A DNA stretch of 64,000 bases from Tahibacter aquaticus (GTDB taxonomy: Bacteria; Pseudomonadota; Gammaproteobacteria; Xanthomonadales; Rhodanobacteraceae). A program made the translations under genes and the position numbers. Positions 27,066 through 35,336 of the stretch are shown here, in pieces. The DNA lies in NCBI RefSeq assembly GCF_004363655.1, contig NZ_SNZH01000018.1, positions 92,815 through 156,814 of the forward strand. Reading direction: 5' to 3'. The notes beneath the pieces are model-generated. The model had not been told where the DNA came from, did not search any database, and saw only the letters and a program-made list of their open reading frames with translations. The first letter of the stretch is position 1, and every line of letters starts with the position of its first letter.

Positions 27066-29570
27066 ATGGCGGGTTCGATCAAGGCGGTAGACAATCCCAG
27101 CGCATTCCACCGCTTGGCCGAGCGCGCGATCTTCGGCAACCGCATCGTCGTGCTGGCGCTGTTCGCGCTGGTCACCGTGGCGATGTGCTGGTTTGCCGCG
27201 CAGCTGCGTGTCGACGCGGGCTTCAAGAAGCAGATTCCGCTGGCGCACGAGTACATGCAGACCTTCCTCGACTACGAGAAGGAGTTCGGCGGCGCCAACC
27301 GCATCCTCATCGCGGTGATGGCCAAGAACGGCGACATGTTCAGCCAGCCGTTCATGCAGACCATGGAGCGCATGACCCAGGATGTGAAGACCATCGACAA
27401 CGTCGATGAGGCGCGCATCCGCTCCATCTTCACGCCCAACGTGCGTTTCGTCGAAGTGGTCGAGGACGGCTTCGCCGGCGGCAACGTCATCCCGCAGGAC
27501 TTCACCCCCAACGCCGAAGGCTTCGAAGCGACGCGCGAGCAGTTCGCCACGATCAAGGCGAATATCGAGAAGGCCAATATCGTCGGCCGCCTCGTGGCCA
27601 AGGATTTCTCCGGCGCCATGGTCTGGGCCGAACTGGTGCCCGAAGGCGGCGAAGGCCAGGTCAAGCTCGACTACCAGAAAGTGGCCGCGCAGCTGGAAGC
27701 GATCCGTGCCAAGTACGAGAACGACGCCACCAGCGTCCACATCATCGGCTTCGCCAAGATGGTCGGCGACATCAGCGATGGCGCGCGCTCGGTCATCCTG
27801 TTCTTCTTCCTGACCATCGCCTTCACCTGGATACTGCTGTTCCTGTATTCGTCCTCGGTCAAGCTGGCCTCGCTGACCGTGTTCTGCGCGCTGATCGCGG
27901 TGCTGTGGATGCTCGGTGCGCTGCGCCTGCTCGGCTTCGGCATCGATCCGATGAACATGCTGACGCCGTTCCTGATTTTCGCCATCGCGGTCAGCCACGG
28001 CGAGCAGATGATCAACCGCTTCCGCGGCGAGATCTTCTTCGGCGGGCTGGAAGAAGGCAGCGTCGAAGAACTCAGCCAGCGCCGCGGCGTCGATGCCCAG
28101 ACTGCCGCGCGCCTGGCCTTCCGCATGCTGCTGGTGCCGGGCTCGGTCGCGCTGATTGCCGGCTGCATCGGCTTCGCCACCATCCTGATCATCCCGATCC
28201 AGATCATCTACGAGCTGGCCATCACCGCGACCGTCGGCGTCGCCATCACCATCCTCACCGACCTGGTGCTGCTGCCGGTAATGCTGTCTTTCTGCAAATT
28301 GCGCAATCTGGAAAAGAAGCGCCAGTACCGCCTGCGCCAGCTGACCCAGTTCGACAAGATCTGGTCGCTGCTGGCCAAGTTCAGCCGTCCGGTGCCGGCG
28401 GCCATCATCATCCTGATCGGCCTGACCATCTGGTTTTTCGCCAAGCAGTACGGCCACCAGGTGATGATCGGCGATGCCGAGAAGGGTGTGGCCGAGCTGC
28501 GTCCCGAAGCGCGCTACAACAAGGACGCCGTGCTGATCAGCGAGAAATTCGCCCTCGGCGTGGACATGCTCAACGTGATCGCCGAAGCGCAGCCCTCGGC
28601 CTGCACCACCAGTTATCCGGTCATGGAAACCATGGACCGCTTCGCCTGGCACATGCGCAATGTCGAAGGCGTGGAACAGGTGATGACCCTGCCGATGGCG
28701 GCCAAGATCGTCAACGCCGGCTGGAACGAAGGCAACCTGCGCTGGCGTGCGCTGCCGCGTGATCCCGACACCTTGCGCCTGGCCACGCAGGGCTTCGAGA
28801 CCGACTCAGGCCTGCTCAACAGCGACTGCAGCGCCATGCCGATCATGATGTTCCTCGGCGACCATCGCGCGACCACCATCGACCGTGTCGTCGCGGCGGT
28901 GAAGGACTTCCGCGAAAAGAACGGTGCCTGGGCCGGCGGCAATGCCAACGTGATGAAATCGCTGACCGAGCAGGCTGCGGCCGCCACCGAAAAAGGCGAA
29001 ACCTTCCATAGCGACCAGATCAACCTGCGACTGGCCACGGGCAACGTCGGCGTGCTGGCGGCGATCAACGACAAGGTGCGCGAAGTCGATGCGGTCATGC
29101 TGTATCTGCTCTATGGCGCGGTCTTCCTCATGTGCCTGCTGAGCTTCCGCAATCCGCTCGCCGCGCTGTGCATCGTGCTGCCACTGGTGCTGGTGACCGA
29201 ACTGGGCCATGCGCTGATGGTCAAGCTGGGCATAGGGCTGAAGGTCAACACGCTGACCGTCGTCGCCCTCGGCGTCGGCATCGGCGTGGACTACGCCATC
29301 TACATCTTCGCGCGCATGCGCGAATCCATGCAGGCCGGCGCGCCGCTGACGGAAGCCTATTTCGCCGCGCTCAAGACCACCGGCATCGCGATCTTCTACA
29401 CCGCGCTGACCCTGGCCGTCGGCGTGGCCATGTGGATCTTCTCGGAACTCAAATTCCAGGCCGACATGGGTCTCATGCTCACCTTCATGTTCGTGGTGAA
29501 CATGTTCGCTGCGCTGATCTTCCTGCCGGCGCTGTGCCGCTGGTTGCTCAGGCCGTTCGAGAAAACCTGA
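27066..29570 (+). CDS. MMPL/RND-superfamily lipid-type transporter
   Basis: 834 residues from ATG 27066 (GAGGGG eight nt upstream). A first membrane helix at ~25-45, a periplasmic domain, then five helices (~235-400) with MNMLTPFLIFAIAVSHGEQMINRF. A second helix (~440) and periplasmic loop lead to a final helix block with VALGVGIGVDYAIYIFARMRE, the conserved MMPL TM motif carrying the proton-relay Asp. Two sterol-sensing/RND halves of this length are typical. It moves hydrophobic molecules across or out of the inner membrane. Last gene of the envelope module. Confidence 0.92.
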   Translation: MAGSIKAVDNPSAFHRLAERAIFGNRIVVLALFALVTVAMCWFAAQLRVDAGFKKQIPLAHEYMQTFLDYEKEFGGANRILIAVMAKNGDMFSQPFMQTMERMTQDVKTIDNVDEARIRSIFTPNVRFVEVVEDGFAGGNVIPQDFTPNAEGFEATREQFATIKANIEKANIVGRLVAKDFSGAMVWAELVPEGGEGQVKLDYQKVAAQLEAIRAKYENDATSVHIIGFAKMVGDISDGARSVILFFFLTIAFTWILLFLYSSSVKLASLTVFCALIAVLWMLGALRLLGFGIDPMNMLTPFLIFAIAVSHGEQMINRFRGEIFFGGLEEGSVEELSQRRGVDAQTAARLAFRMLLVPGSVALIAGCIGFATILIIPIQIIYELAITATVGVAITILTDLVLLPVMLSFCKLRNLEKKRQYRLRQLTQFDKIWSLLAKFSRPVPAAIIILIGLTIWFFAKQYGHQVMIGDAEKGVAELRPEARYNKDAVLISEKFALGVDMLNVIAEAQPSACTTSYPVMETMDRFAWHMRNVEGVEQVMTLPMAAKIVNAGWNEGNLRWRALPRDPDTLRLATQGFETDSGLLNSDCSAMPIMMFLGDHRATTIDRVVAAVKDFREKNGAWAGGNANVMKSLTEQAAAATEKGETFHSDQINLRLATGNVGVLAAINDKVREVDAVMLYLLYGAVFLMCLLSFRNPLAALCIVLPLVLVTELGHALMVKLGIGLKVNTLTVVALGVGIGVDYAIYIFARMRESMQAGAPLTEAYFAALKTTGIAIFYTALTLAVGVAMWIFSELKFQADMGLMLTFMFVVNMFAALIFLPALCRWLLRPFEKT

Positions 29571-29632
29571 CGCAACGGCGGCGGTGCAAACTGGCCGGTC
29601 GAAGGCCCGGCAGAATAGCGGCGGTGCAGATT

Positions 29633-29668
29633 CGTAGGGTGCGATGAGCAACGCGAATTTCACCGCCG
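29633..29668. repeat. REP-like arm, copy C (left)
   Basis: CGTAGGGTGCGATGAGCAAC followed by GCGAATTTCACCGCCG. It is the same core as the other copies. Its inverted mate is 300 nt downstream at 29969. Confidence 0.8.
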
Positions 29669-29968
29669 CCAAGCGTGTGTCATACGGCACCTGGTTGCCG
29701 GCGGCACGGTCCGACGCGCGATCCGGTGGTGAGATCCAGCGACGCGATCCGGTGGTGCGAAGCCACTGTTTTTGCAGCAAGGTCAGGCGCCCGGCTGTCG
29801 CCGTAAAGTCGCATTACGGCTTTCGTAGCAAATCCAGCCTGCCAGGATGGCGCCTGGGTGCCTGCACTATCCTCTTGTCGCGTACGCTCCTGGGGCTTGG
29901 CAGCTCCGTGGCGTCGCCAACACCAGCCGTTCCACCGCCAGCCCTGCGGCGTAAGCGTCAACACCTTG

Positions 29969-30002
29969 CGGCGCAATTCGCGGCGCTCATCGCGCCCTAC
30001 GT
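29969..30002. repeat. REP-like arm, copy C (right)
   Basis: GCGGCGCAATTCGCGGCGC then TCATCGCGCCCTACG, the inverted mate of the 29633 arm. The pair encloses 300 nt, more than the 21-36 nt loops of copies A, B and E, so it could be a target for insertion or a remnant element. Confidence 0.8.
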
Positions 30003-30231
30003 TTTCGGCCAAGTTGCTGCAGTGCGAGCCGATCGCCGGATTCGATCGAATCCGGTTGCGGTCTCCGTATCTTCGCATTGCGAAAAACGCGCGGAAATGA
30101 ATGTTGTACAGATCGTTGCGGCCACCGCTTCCAAGCGGCGGTGAGAGTCCGCTCGCGCTAGCGGCACTATCTGTGTCCGCCCGCTGGAGGTGCGCCAGCC
30201 CGACGGTATCGTCGTGGCACGAAGGAACCCT

Positions 30232-31446
30232 ATGCCAGACCGGTTTTCGCAGACGCTTGCCCGCTTCTTTCTGCTGACGCTGCTGTCGGCCTTGCCTGGC
30301 TTTGCTGCGGCAATGGAACCGCTGATCGGCTGCCGCATTCCCACCAACGATGCGGTGTCGGGCCTGGTCGCCGGCAGCGACAATACCGTTATCGCGCTAC
30401 GACCGGACGGCCGTCCGGTGATCGCTTACTTCGATCCGCCGCCGGCCAACCTGCTCAAGCTGTTGCTGTGCGACGATCGCGAATGCACCAGCGGCACTAC
30501 GCGGCTGATCGAGGCCAATGCCGTGGCTTCCAGTGTTGACCTGAGCCTGGTGCTGAAGCCCGGCGGCGAGCCGGTGCTGAGCTACTACAACAAGCTTTCC
30601 GCGCCGCAGGGTGCGCGCGTTTACGTCTGCAGCGATGCGGACTGTTCCAGCGGTGCGTCGCTGCCACTGACCAGCGGCGTCGGTTTCGGCATTACCACGA
30701 ATGTATCCCTGTCGCCGGGCGCGCGCCCCTTCGTCACCCTGTGCGATCGGCGTAATGTGGTGGACGACCTGGTTGCCTGCCGCTGCGGCGATTCGTCCTG
30801 TACGAATGCACAATGCCGCGTCGTGCATGACGCAGCGCCTGCCGGCCTGTACTCCGACACGCTGTGGCGCGCCGACGATACCGCGCTGATCGCCCATGTC
30901 GGCTACTCCGGCGCGAATGTCTACCAGTGTTCCAATGCCGACTGCTCCAGCGGTGTCAATCATCTCGTGGTGCCGCCGACTTCGGGCGGTACTGGCTACT
31001 CGGCCATCGCGGCGCGTCAGGATGGCCGTCCGCTGATGGTGTTTGGTGCATTCTATGGTTCGGACCCTCTCCAGCCGGCCGTTGCCATGCTGGCCGACTG
31101 TGCCGACTCGAACTGCACAACGGCGACGCCACGTGTACTGGATGCGACCCAGCGCTATCTGCGCATCGTACGCATGGCCATGCGTCCCAACGGCCGCGCG
31201 TTCATCGTTTACGGCGAAGCCCAGGGGCAGAACTCGCTGTACTTCCACCAGTGCCTCGACCGGAACTGCAGCAGCGGTCGCAACGGCATCGTCACCGCAG
31301 GGGCGGAATACGGTCACGACCTCGCCATGCGCGACGACGGTGTCGCGGTTGTCGTCTATCGGCCGCGGAATTCCGGCAAGATCAAGCTGGCCTTCTGCTC
31401 ACTGCCCACTGACCTGATCTTCTTCGACGATTTCGATCCGCGCTAA
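30232..31446 (+). CDS. Secreted seven-repeat Cys-rich protein, probable beta-propeller
   Basis: 404 residues from ATG 30232 (GAAGGA upstream). A signal peptide ends at GFAAA (~25). Then come about seven ~50-residue repeats, each with a L-x-P-x-G-R-P strand, a Y/F-rich strand, and a C-x-D-x-x-C-[ST]-[SNT]-[GA] motif: CDDRECTSG, CSDADCSSG, CGDSSCTNA, CSNADCSSG, CADSNCTTA, CLDRNCSSG, and a final partial FCSLP. Repeat number and length suggest a seven-bladed propeller with a disulfide per blade. It ends DLIFFDDFDPR. I know no named family; function unknown. Confidence 0.75.
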   Translation: MPDRFSQTLARFFLLTLLSALPGFAAAMEPLIGCRIPTNDAVSGLVAGSDNTVIALRPDGRPVIAYFDPPPANLLKLLLCDDRECTSGTTRLIEANAVASSVDLSLVLKPGGEPVLSYYNKLSAPQGARVYVCSDADCSSGASLPLTSGVGFGITTNVSLSPGARPFVTLCDRRNVVDDLVACRCGDSSCTNAQCRVVHDAAPAGLYSDTLWRADDTALIAHVGYSGANVYQCSNADCSSGVNHLVVPPTSGGTGYSAIAARQDGRPLMVFGAFYGSDPLQPAVAMLADCADSNCTTATPRVLDATQRYLRIVRMAMRPNGRAFIVYGEAQGQNSLYFHQCLDRNCSSGRNGIVTAGAEYGHDLAMRDDGVAVVVYRPRNSGKIKLAFCSLPTDLIFFDDFDPR

Positions 31447-31464
31447 TGCTGTGCCGCCGAGGCT

Positions 31465-31872
31465 TCAGGGCGATGCGACGCTGGCGTAGCCTTCGGCGCT
31501 GAATTCGATCAGACAGAAGCCATGACCGAACGGATCGGCGAAGCGTGCGCTGCGGCCCCAGCCCGCTGTGTCGACGTCGCTCTCGGCCAGGGCGCCGGCC
31601 GCCAGCGCCCGTTGTATTGCCGGCTCCAGTGCGTGCACGACAAGGTCGAAATGCAGCGGTGTCCAATGCCGTGCATAGTCACGCTGCTGCGCGCCGGCGG
31701 CCATGCTGCCGGAAGGTTTGTGTAGCAGATAGATCGCGATGCCGGCGCCGCTCAGTTCGGCAACCTGATGCCCGAACAGGTGGCGGCTGAGCGTTAGGCC
31801 CAGGGCCTGGCAGTAGAACGCCGTGGCGCGGTCGAGATCGGGTACGTCGATATTGAGCAGCAGTCGGGTCAT
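31465..31872 (-). CDS. VOC (glyoxalase/dioxygenase-fold) family protein
   Basis: 135 residues from ATG 31872: MTRLLLNIDVPDLDRATAFY starts the first beta-alpha-beta-beta-beta unit, with GIAIYLLHKPSG; the second has HFDLVVHALEPAIQRALAAGA and FADPFGHGFCLIEF, the conserved C-terminal strand with the metal-ligand Glu. The single-chain VOC domain usually dimerises and binds a metal; the substrate is unknown. A longer upstream frame is basic and overlaps the divergent ORF, so I reject it. Convergent with the Cys-rich repeat protein. Confidence 0.85.
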   Translation of the reverse strand: MTRLLLNIDVPDLDRATAFYCQALGLTLSRHLFGHQVAELSGAGIAIYLLHKPSGSMAAGAQQRDYARHWTPLHFDLVVHALEPAIQRALAAGALAESDVDTAGWGRSARFADPFGHGFCLIEFSAEGYASVASP

Positions 31873-31980
31873 GGCGATGGCCGGTTGCAGTGGCCTTGCA
31901 AGCTTATGCTTGCGGCCATTCGCTCGGCCATTCGCTCGGCCTGCGGAGCTTGCGGCAGTTTTGTCCGCGCAGGTATCGCC

Positions 31981-32190
31981 ATGCCGACGCATCTCCTTTC
32001 CGTCACGCTGCTTGTGCTGGCTTCGCTGGCGTTCTGTATCGGCTGCCGCGACCTGGATGCGGCCTACTTGCGCCTGTGTGCGCGAGGCATCGCGGTCGAC
32101 ACGCCGGTGGCCGCCCACTACGGCATGCAGCAGCGGCGCCTGTGCGATCCCGGCGGTTGCGGCGTCTGCCTGCCATGGCGTGTGGCGTAA
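31981..32190 (+). pseudogene. Possible truncated VOC-domain fragment (69 aa)
   Basis: 69 residues from ATG 31981. Residues ~25-66 resemble the C-terminal half of a VOC domain: RDLDAAYLRLCARGIAV, then HYGMQQRRLCDPGG, then CLPWRV, where intact proteins have DxDAAYxRLxxRGV, YGMRE and DPDG. The first half of the fold is missing; instead there is a short hydrophobic leader. It is divergent from the intact VOC gene 108 nt away. It is either a gene remnant or a small gene built from a half domain. Confidence 0.35.
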
Positions 32191-32299
32191 TGGCCGTGGA
32201 TTGAACAGCAGCTAGCGTGCCCCGGCGATCGCCGGACGCTCGGGGTGATCCGGCGGCTGACGTATCATCGCTGCTCCGTTCCGCCAGCGTCCTCGTCTT

Positions 32300-32839
32300 G
32301 TGAAATTCGCCGCTTTTTTCCGCAATGTAAACCTGGGCCGGCCGCATTGCCCGAGCAAGGCGCAGCTGGAGCAGGCCTTCCTCGATGCCGGTGCGGCGTC
32401 AGCCGCTTCGTTTCTGGTCAACGGCACGCTGGTCTATGCGGTGCCGCGCGCCGCCAGGGCTGGCCCGGTACTGGCGGCGGCCGTGGCCCGCCTGCAGCAG
32501 CAATGCGGATTGAAAGAGCCGGCGTATATCCGCCGTGTCGATCATCTGGCGGCTTTGGTCGGCGCCGATCCGTTTGCCGGTATCGACACGTCCGATGTCT
32601 ACGAATGCTGCGTCAGCTTTCTCGCGCCGCGCGCGCCGGCCCTGCCGCCCTCGCCCTGGCGCAGCCGCCGTGGCGACGTGGACGTGCTGCATTGCAACGG
32701 AACCGAAGTCTTCAGCCTGAGCCGCACGATTGGCAACACGCCCGGCAGCCCGAACGCGCTATTGGAGAAAACCCTGGGGCTGCCAGCGACCACCCGCGCC
32801 TGGAATACCATAGTGCGCCTGGTGGCCAAGCACGGCTGA
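32300..32839 (+). CDS. DUF1697 family protein
   Basis: 179 residues from a GTG at 32300. It opens MKFAAFFRNVNLGRPHCPSKAQLEQAFLDAGA, corresponding to the FLRGINVGG...L..F...G start of DUF1697, and continues with SFLVNGTLVYAVP (the xNGNVVF strand) and the C-terminal GNTPGSPNALLEKTLGLPATTRAWNTI, which matches the TTRNWNT end of the family. Members are small cytoplasmic alpha/beta proteins of unknown function. The next gene is 35 nt downstream on the same strand. Confidence 0.8.
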   Translation: MKFAAFFRNVNLGRPHCPSKAQLEQAFLDAGAASAASFLVNGTLVYAVPRAARAGPVLAAAVARLQQQCGLKEPAYIRRVDHLAALVGADPFAGIDTSDVYECCVSFLAPRAPALPPSPWRSRRGDVDVLHCNGTEVFSLSRTIGNTPGSPNALLEKTLGLPATTRAWNTIVRLVAKHG

Positions 32840-32873
32840 GCCGGGACTGTCATCAACCCAAGGAACCCATGCG

Positions 32874-33221
32874 ATGAACTACAGTGGCAGCTGCCATTGC
32901 GGCAATGTGAAATTCGAGGTCGAGGGTGAGCTCAACGGCGCCATGGCGTGCAACTGTTCCATCTGCGAGCGCAAGGGCGCGCTGATGTGGTTTGTGCCGC
33001 GCGACAAGCTCAGCCTGCAGACGCCGGAACAGGATCTGGCCAGCTATACCTTCAACAAGCACGTGATCCAGCACCGCTTCTGCCCGAACTGCGGCATTCA
33101 TCCCTACGGCGAAGGCACCGATCCGCAGGGCAACACGATGGCGGCGGTGAATATCCGCTGCCTGGAAAATGTGGATATTGCCGCCGTTCCGGTGCAGCAG
33201 TTCGACGGCCGCTCGCGCTGA
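32874..33221 (+). CDS. GFA family zinc protein (glutathione-dependent formaldehyde-activating-like)
   Basis: 115 residues. The zinc pattern of the GFA/CENP-V fold is complete: SCHCGNVKFE (CxCG), ACNCSICERKG (CxxC type), and RFCPNCGIHPYG (CPxCG). Full-length for the family. Members bind zinc and sometimes glutathione; most are of unknown substrate despite the name. AAGGAAC precedes the ATG at 32874. It is probably in one transcript with the DUF1697 gene and convergent with the protease gene at 33246. Confidence 0.9.
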   Translation: MNYSGSCHCGNVKFEVEGELNGAMACNCSICERKGALMWFVPRDKLSLQTPEQDLASYTFNKHVIQHRFCPNCGIHPYGEGTDPQGNTMAAVNIRCLENVDIAAVPVQQFDGRSR

Positions 33222-33245
33222 CCGGCCGGCGGCGCGCGCGGCCGG

Positions 33246-34460
33246 CTACTGGAAGCGTTCGCGAAAAATGACATCGGCCACGTTCGCGCAGCTGCCGCTC
33301 AGGCCATAGGCGGCACGTACGCCGGCCTGGTCGTCGCAGGTCGGATGCTCCACGTCGCTGATCTGGGGGTAGAGCAGGGTGGCGGGGTCGGTGGTCTGAC
33401 CCAGGCCCATCATCAAGCCCAGCGCCGAACCCACGACACGGCGGAACTCCGGTCCGCCGTTGCGCAGCGGTCCGGGGTACAGCTGCCAATCGTGCCATTG
33501 CGCCGGCGGCACGGGCGCGGCGCAGACGCTGTCCGGATTCTGTCCATAGGCTGCGGCGATGCCGCGCCGGTCGTCGCAATGCAGGCTGGTGGCATTGCTG
33601 ACGCTGGGCAGCATGATCGCTTCGGGCACCGTGCTATGGCCCAGCGCAATCAGATGGCCCAGCTCGTGCAGGGCGACACGGCGGAAATCCATCGTGGTTC
33701 CGTTGAGTGCGCTGTCGTAGATATCCCAGCTGTAGTTGCTGTTGAACAGGATGTCGGAGTCGACCAGTAGCATTGGCCCGCCGTTGATGCTGCTGCGGGT
33801 GCTCAGGGTGACGCCGAGTACATTGCTGCCCCAGGCTTCGCCGCACACCGTGGCGGAGAACGCGATGGCACTGATGTTGTTGTCGGGGCAGGGGTTGGAA
33901 ACCGTGCCGTTGACGGTGAGGGTGAAATCGGTGGCCGTATTCCAGGCCGCGGCTGCTTGTGCAAAAGCCGCTGCATAAGTGCCGCCCGATGGCGCGCTGC
34001 CGGCAATACCTCCATTGACCGTGCGCGACATCTGCGGCCAGCGTTGCGCGACGAAATAGCCGTCGGCGCCGGGACCGATGTTCAGAAAGCCGTCGGCGTC
34101 GATCAGTCTGTACGGGCCGCCGTTGACGCTTTCGGTGGTGGTCTGGACGACACTGACCTGGAAGAAGCCGAAATTGTCACTGCAGTGGCTGCGGGCAAAA
34201 CGCAGTACCGAGATCGTGTCGCCATAGCCGCAGCCGCTCGCATTGCCCGTCACCGGACGCCAGCTGAAGCCGCTGATCTGCTGCCAGAGCTTGACGGTAT
34301 GGATGGCACCGGCCATCCACGCTTCGCCGCCGGGTGCGTTGCCGCTGAACTGCAGTTGCACCTCGTGCTGCGGTAGCGCCCAGGGAACCTTGATCACGTA
34401 GGCGCAGGCGTTGCCGCTGGCCAGGGCCAGCGCAGACATCAGCAGGGCCTTAGCGCGCAT
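33246..34460 (-). CDS. Secreted matrixin-like zinc metalloprotease with internal duplication
   Basis: 404 residues. The signal peptide ends near GNACA (~20). The zinc site HELGHLIALGHS has His265, Glu266, His269 and His275, the HExxHxxGH pattern of matrixins. The region before it repeats: SVNGGPYRLIDADG at residue ~111 and SINGGPMLLVDSD at ~224 are 113 residues apart, each preceded by a Cys-containing strand block. Only the second copy has the zinc motif. CDDRRGIAAAYG and CDDQAGVRAAYG are a second repeat near the end. It ends ADVIFRERFQ. Its start overlaps the stop of the gene upstream by 11 nt. Confidence 0.85.
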   Translation of the reverse strand: MRAKALLMSALALASGNACAYVIKVPWALPQHEVQLQFSGNAPGGEAWMAGAIHTVKLWQQISGFSWRPVTGNASGCGYGDTISVLRFARSHCSDNFGFFQVSVVQTTTESVNGGPYRLIDADGFLNIGPGADGYFVAQRWPQMSRTVNGGIAGSAPSGGTYAAAFAQAAAAWNTATDFTLTVNGTVSNPCPDNNISAIAFSATVCGEAWGSNVLGVTLSTRSSINGGPMLLVDSDILFNSNYSWDIYDSALNGTTMDFRRVALHELGHLIALGHSTVPEAIMLPSVSNATSLHCDDRRGIAAAYGQNPDSVCAAPVPPAQWHDWQLYPGPLRNGGPEFRRVVGSALGLMMGLGQTTDPATLLYPQISDVEHPTCDDQAGVRAAYGLSGSCANVADVIFRERFQ

Positions 34461-35055
34461 GGGCCTGCTCCCGCAGCTGTCGCACGTGGCTGGCGAAGTC
34501 GTCCAGGGCCAGCGCCTGTTCGCTCTGCGTCGCGCTGCCCGTGATCACACCTGCAGCGAGACCGGCCGACAAGCCAGCGGCGCCGCGGCTGCTGTCCAGG
34601 CCCAGCACCGGCATTCCCTGGGCAGAGAACACGCGTTCCACGCCGTTGGCGTCGCTGCGCAGCAGAAAGCGTCCCTGGTCCCAGCCCAGCAGGGGCACTG
34701 CCATGGGCAGTTGCGAGTTCTCGATGAAATAGATCGCCCGTTCGCCGGTGGGCGGAATATCGAATCCGGCGACCTGCTGCCGCACACTGCCGTGCTCGCC
34801 GCCGAGGAAGCGCAGTTGCAGCGTCTTCGCCGCGGCTCCGGCGAGTACCCGGTCGACGCGCAGGCTGAGCCAGGTATGCATAGGTCCGCTGCCGTCGCCG
34901 CGTTCGACCCTGCGGTCCATGACCTCGACCACGACGACGGTTTCGGCCTTGGCGGCCAGCGAGGCGAGGTCCAGTTGCAGTACCGAACTGGCCGAAACGG
35001 CGGTACTCATGCAAAAAGCGAGAATGGCGCAGCGCGCCAGCGTGGCAATGCCCAT
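34450..35055 (-). CDS. Secreted protein coupled to the metalloprotease, unrecognised
   Basis: 201 residues from ATG 35055 (GGGGAAG upstream). A signal peptide (LARCAILAFCMSTAVSA) is followed by LDLASLAAKAETVVVVEVMDRRVERG, a beta strand pattern, then VLAGAAAKTLQLRFLGGEHG and FLLRSDANGVERVFSAQG. It ends in an amphipathic helix (LDDFASHVRQLREQ). The strand order is reminiscent of small TIMP/NTR-like or protease-associated exported proteins, but I cannot name a family. The 11-nt overlap with the protease start implies co-translation; an inhibitor or chaperone of the protease is a guess. Confidence 0.7.
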   Translation of the reverse strand: MGIATLARCAILAFCMSTAVSASSVLQLDLASLAAKAETVVVVEVMDRRVERGDGSGPMHTWLSLRVDRVLAGAAAKTLQLRFLGGEHGSVRQQVAGFDIPPTGERAIYFIENSQLPMAVPLLGWDQGRFLLRSDANGVERVFSAQGMPVLGLDSSRGAAGLSAGLAAGVITGSATQSEQALALDDFASHVRQLREQAHAR

Positions 35056-35336
35056 CGTCTTCCCCTTCGACGAACGGTGGAGGTGAGTGCAGCGCCGTGG
35101 CGCAGTGGGTTGACTATAGGGGGGCAAAGTGCACTCATCCACTATGCGGATAGGTATGTAGCAGCATCGCCTGCGCTGCGGAAATGTGGCGACGCCGCCA
35201 GGGCGTGCCACCCCGTGGCTGGCAATGCAATTCTCTCGGTATAGCCAGCCGCCCTTCAGACAAGCTTGCCTACTCTGCCAGCGTTTGCGACTACGCCGCC
35301 GGGGCGTTCACCCGGTCCAGCCTGGAGATTCCCCCC

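Larger units (their letters stand above)
29571..30231. other. 661-nt repeat-rich gap
   Basis: No gene supported. It contains a widely spaced REP-like inverted pair and a 15-bp direct repeat (CGCGATCCGGTGGTG at 29717 and 29743). A 166-codon plus-strand ORF starts inside the REP arm and is Arg-rich; I reject it. Confidence 0.6.

Noticed and set aside
29644..30144. A 166-codon plus-strand ORF in the repeat-rich gap
   Set aside because: Its first codons come from the REP arm (GATGAGCAACGCGAATTTCACC region), composition is Arg/Ser/Ala-rich, and it spans the second arm; it looks like a by-product of the repeats.
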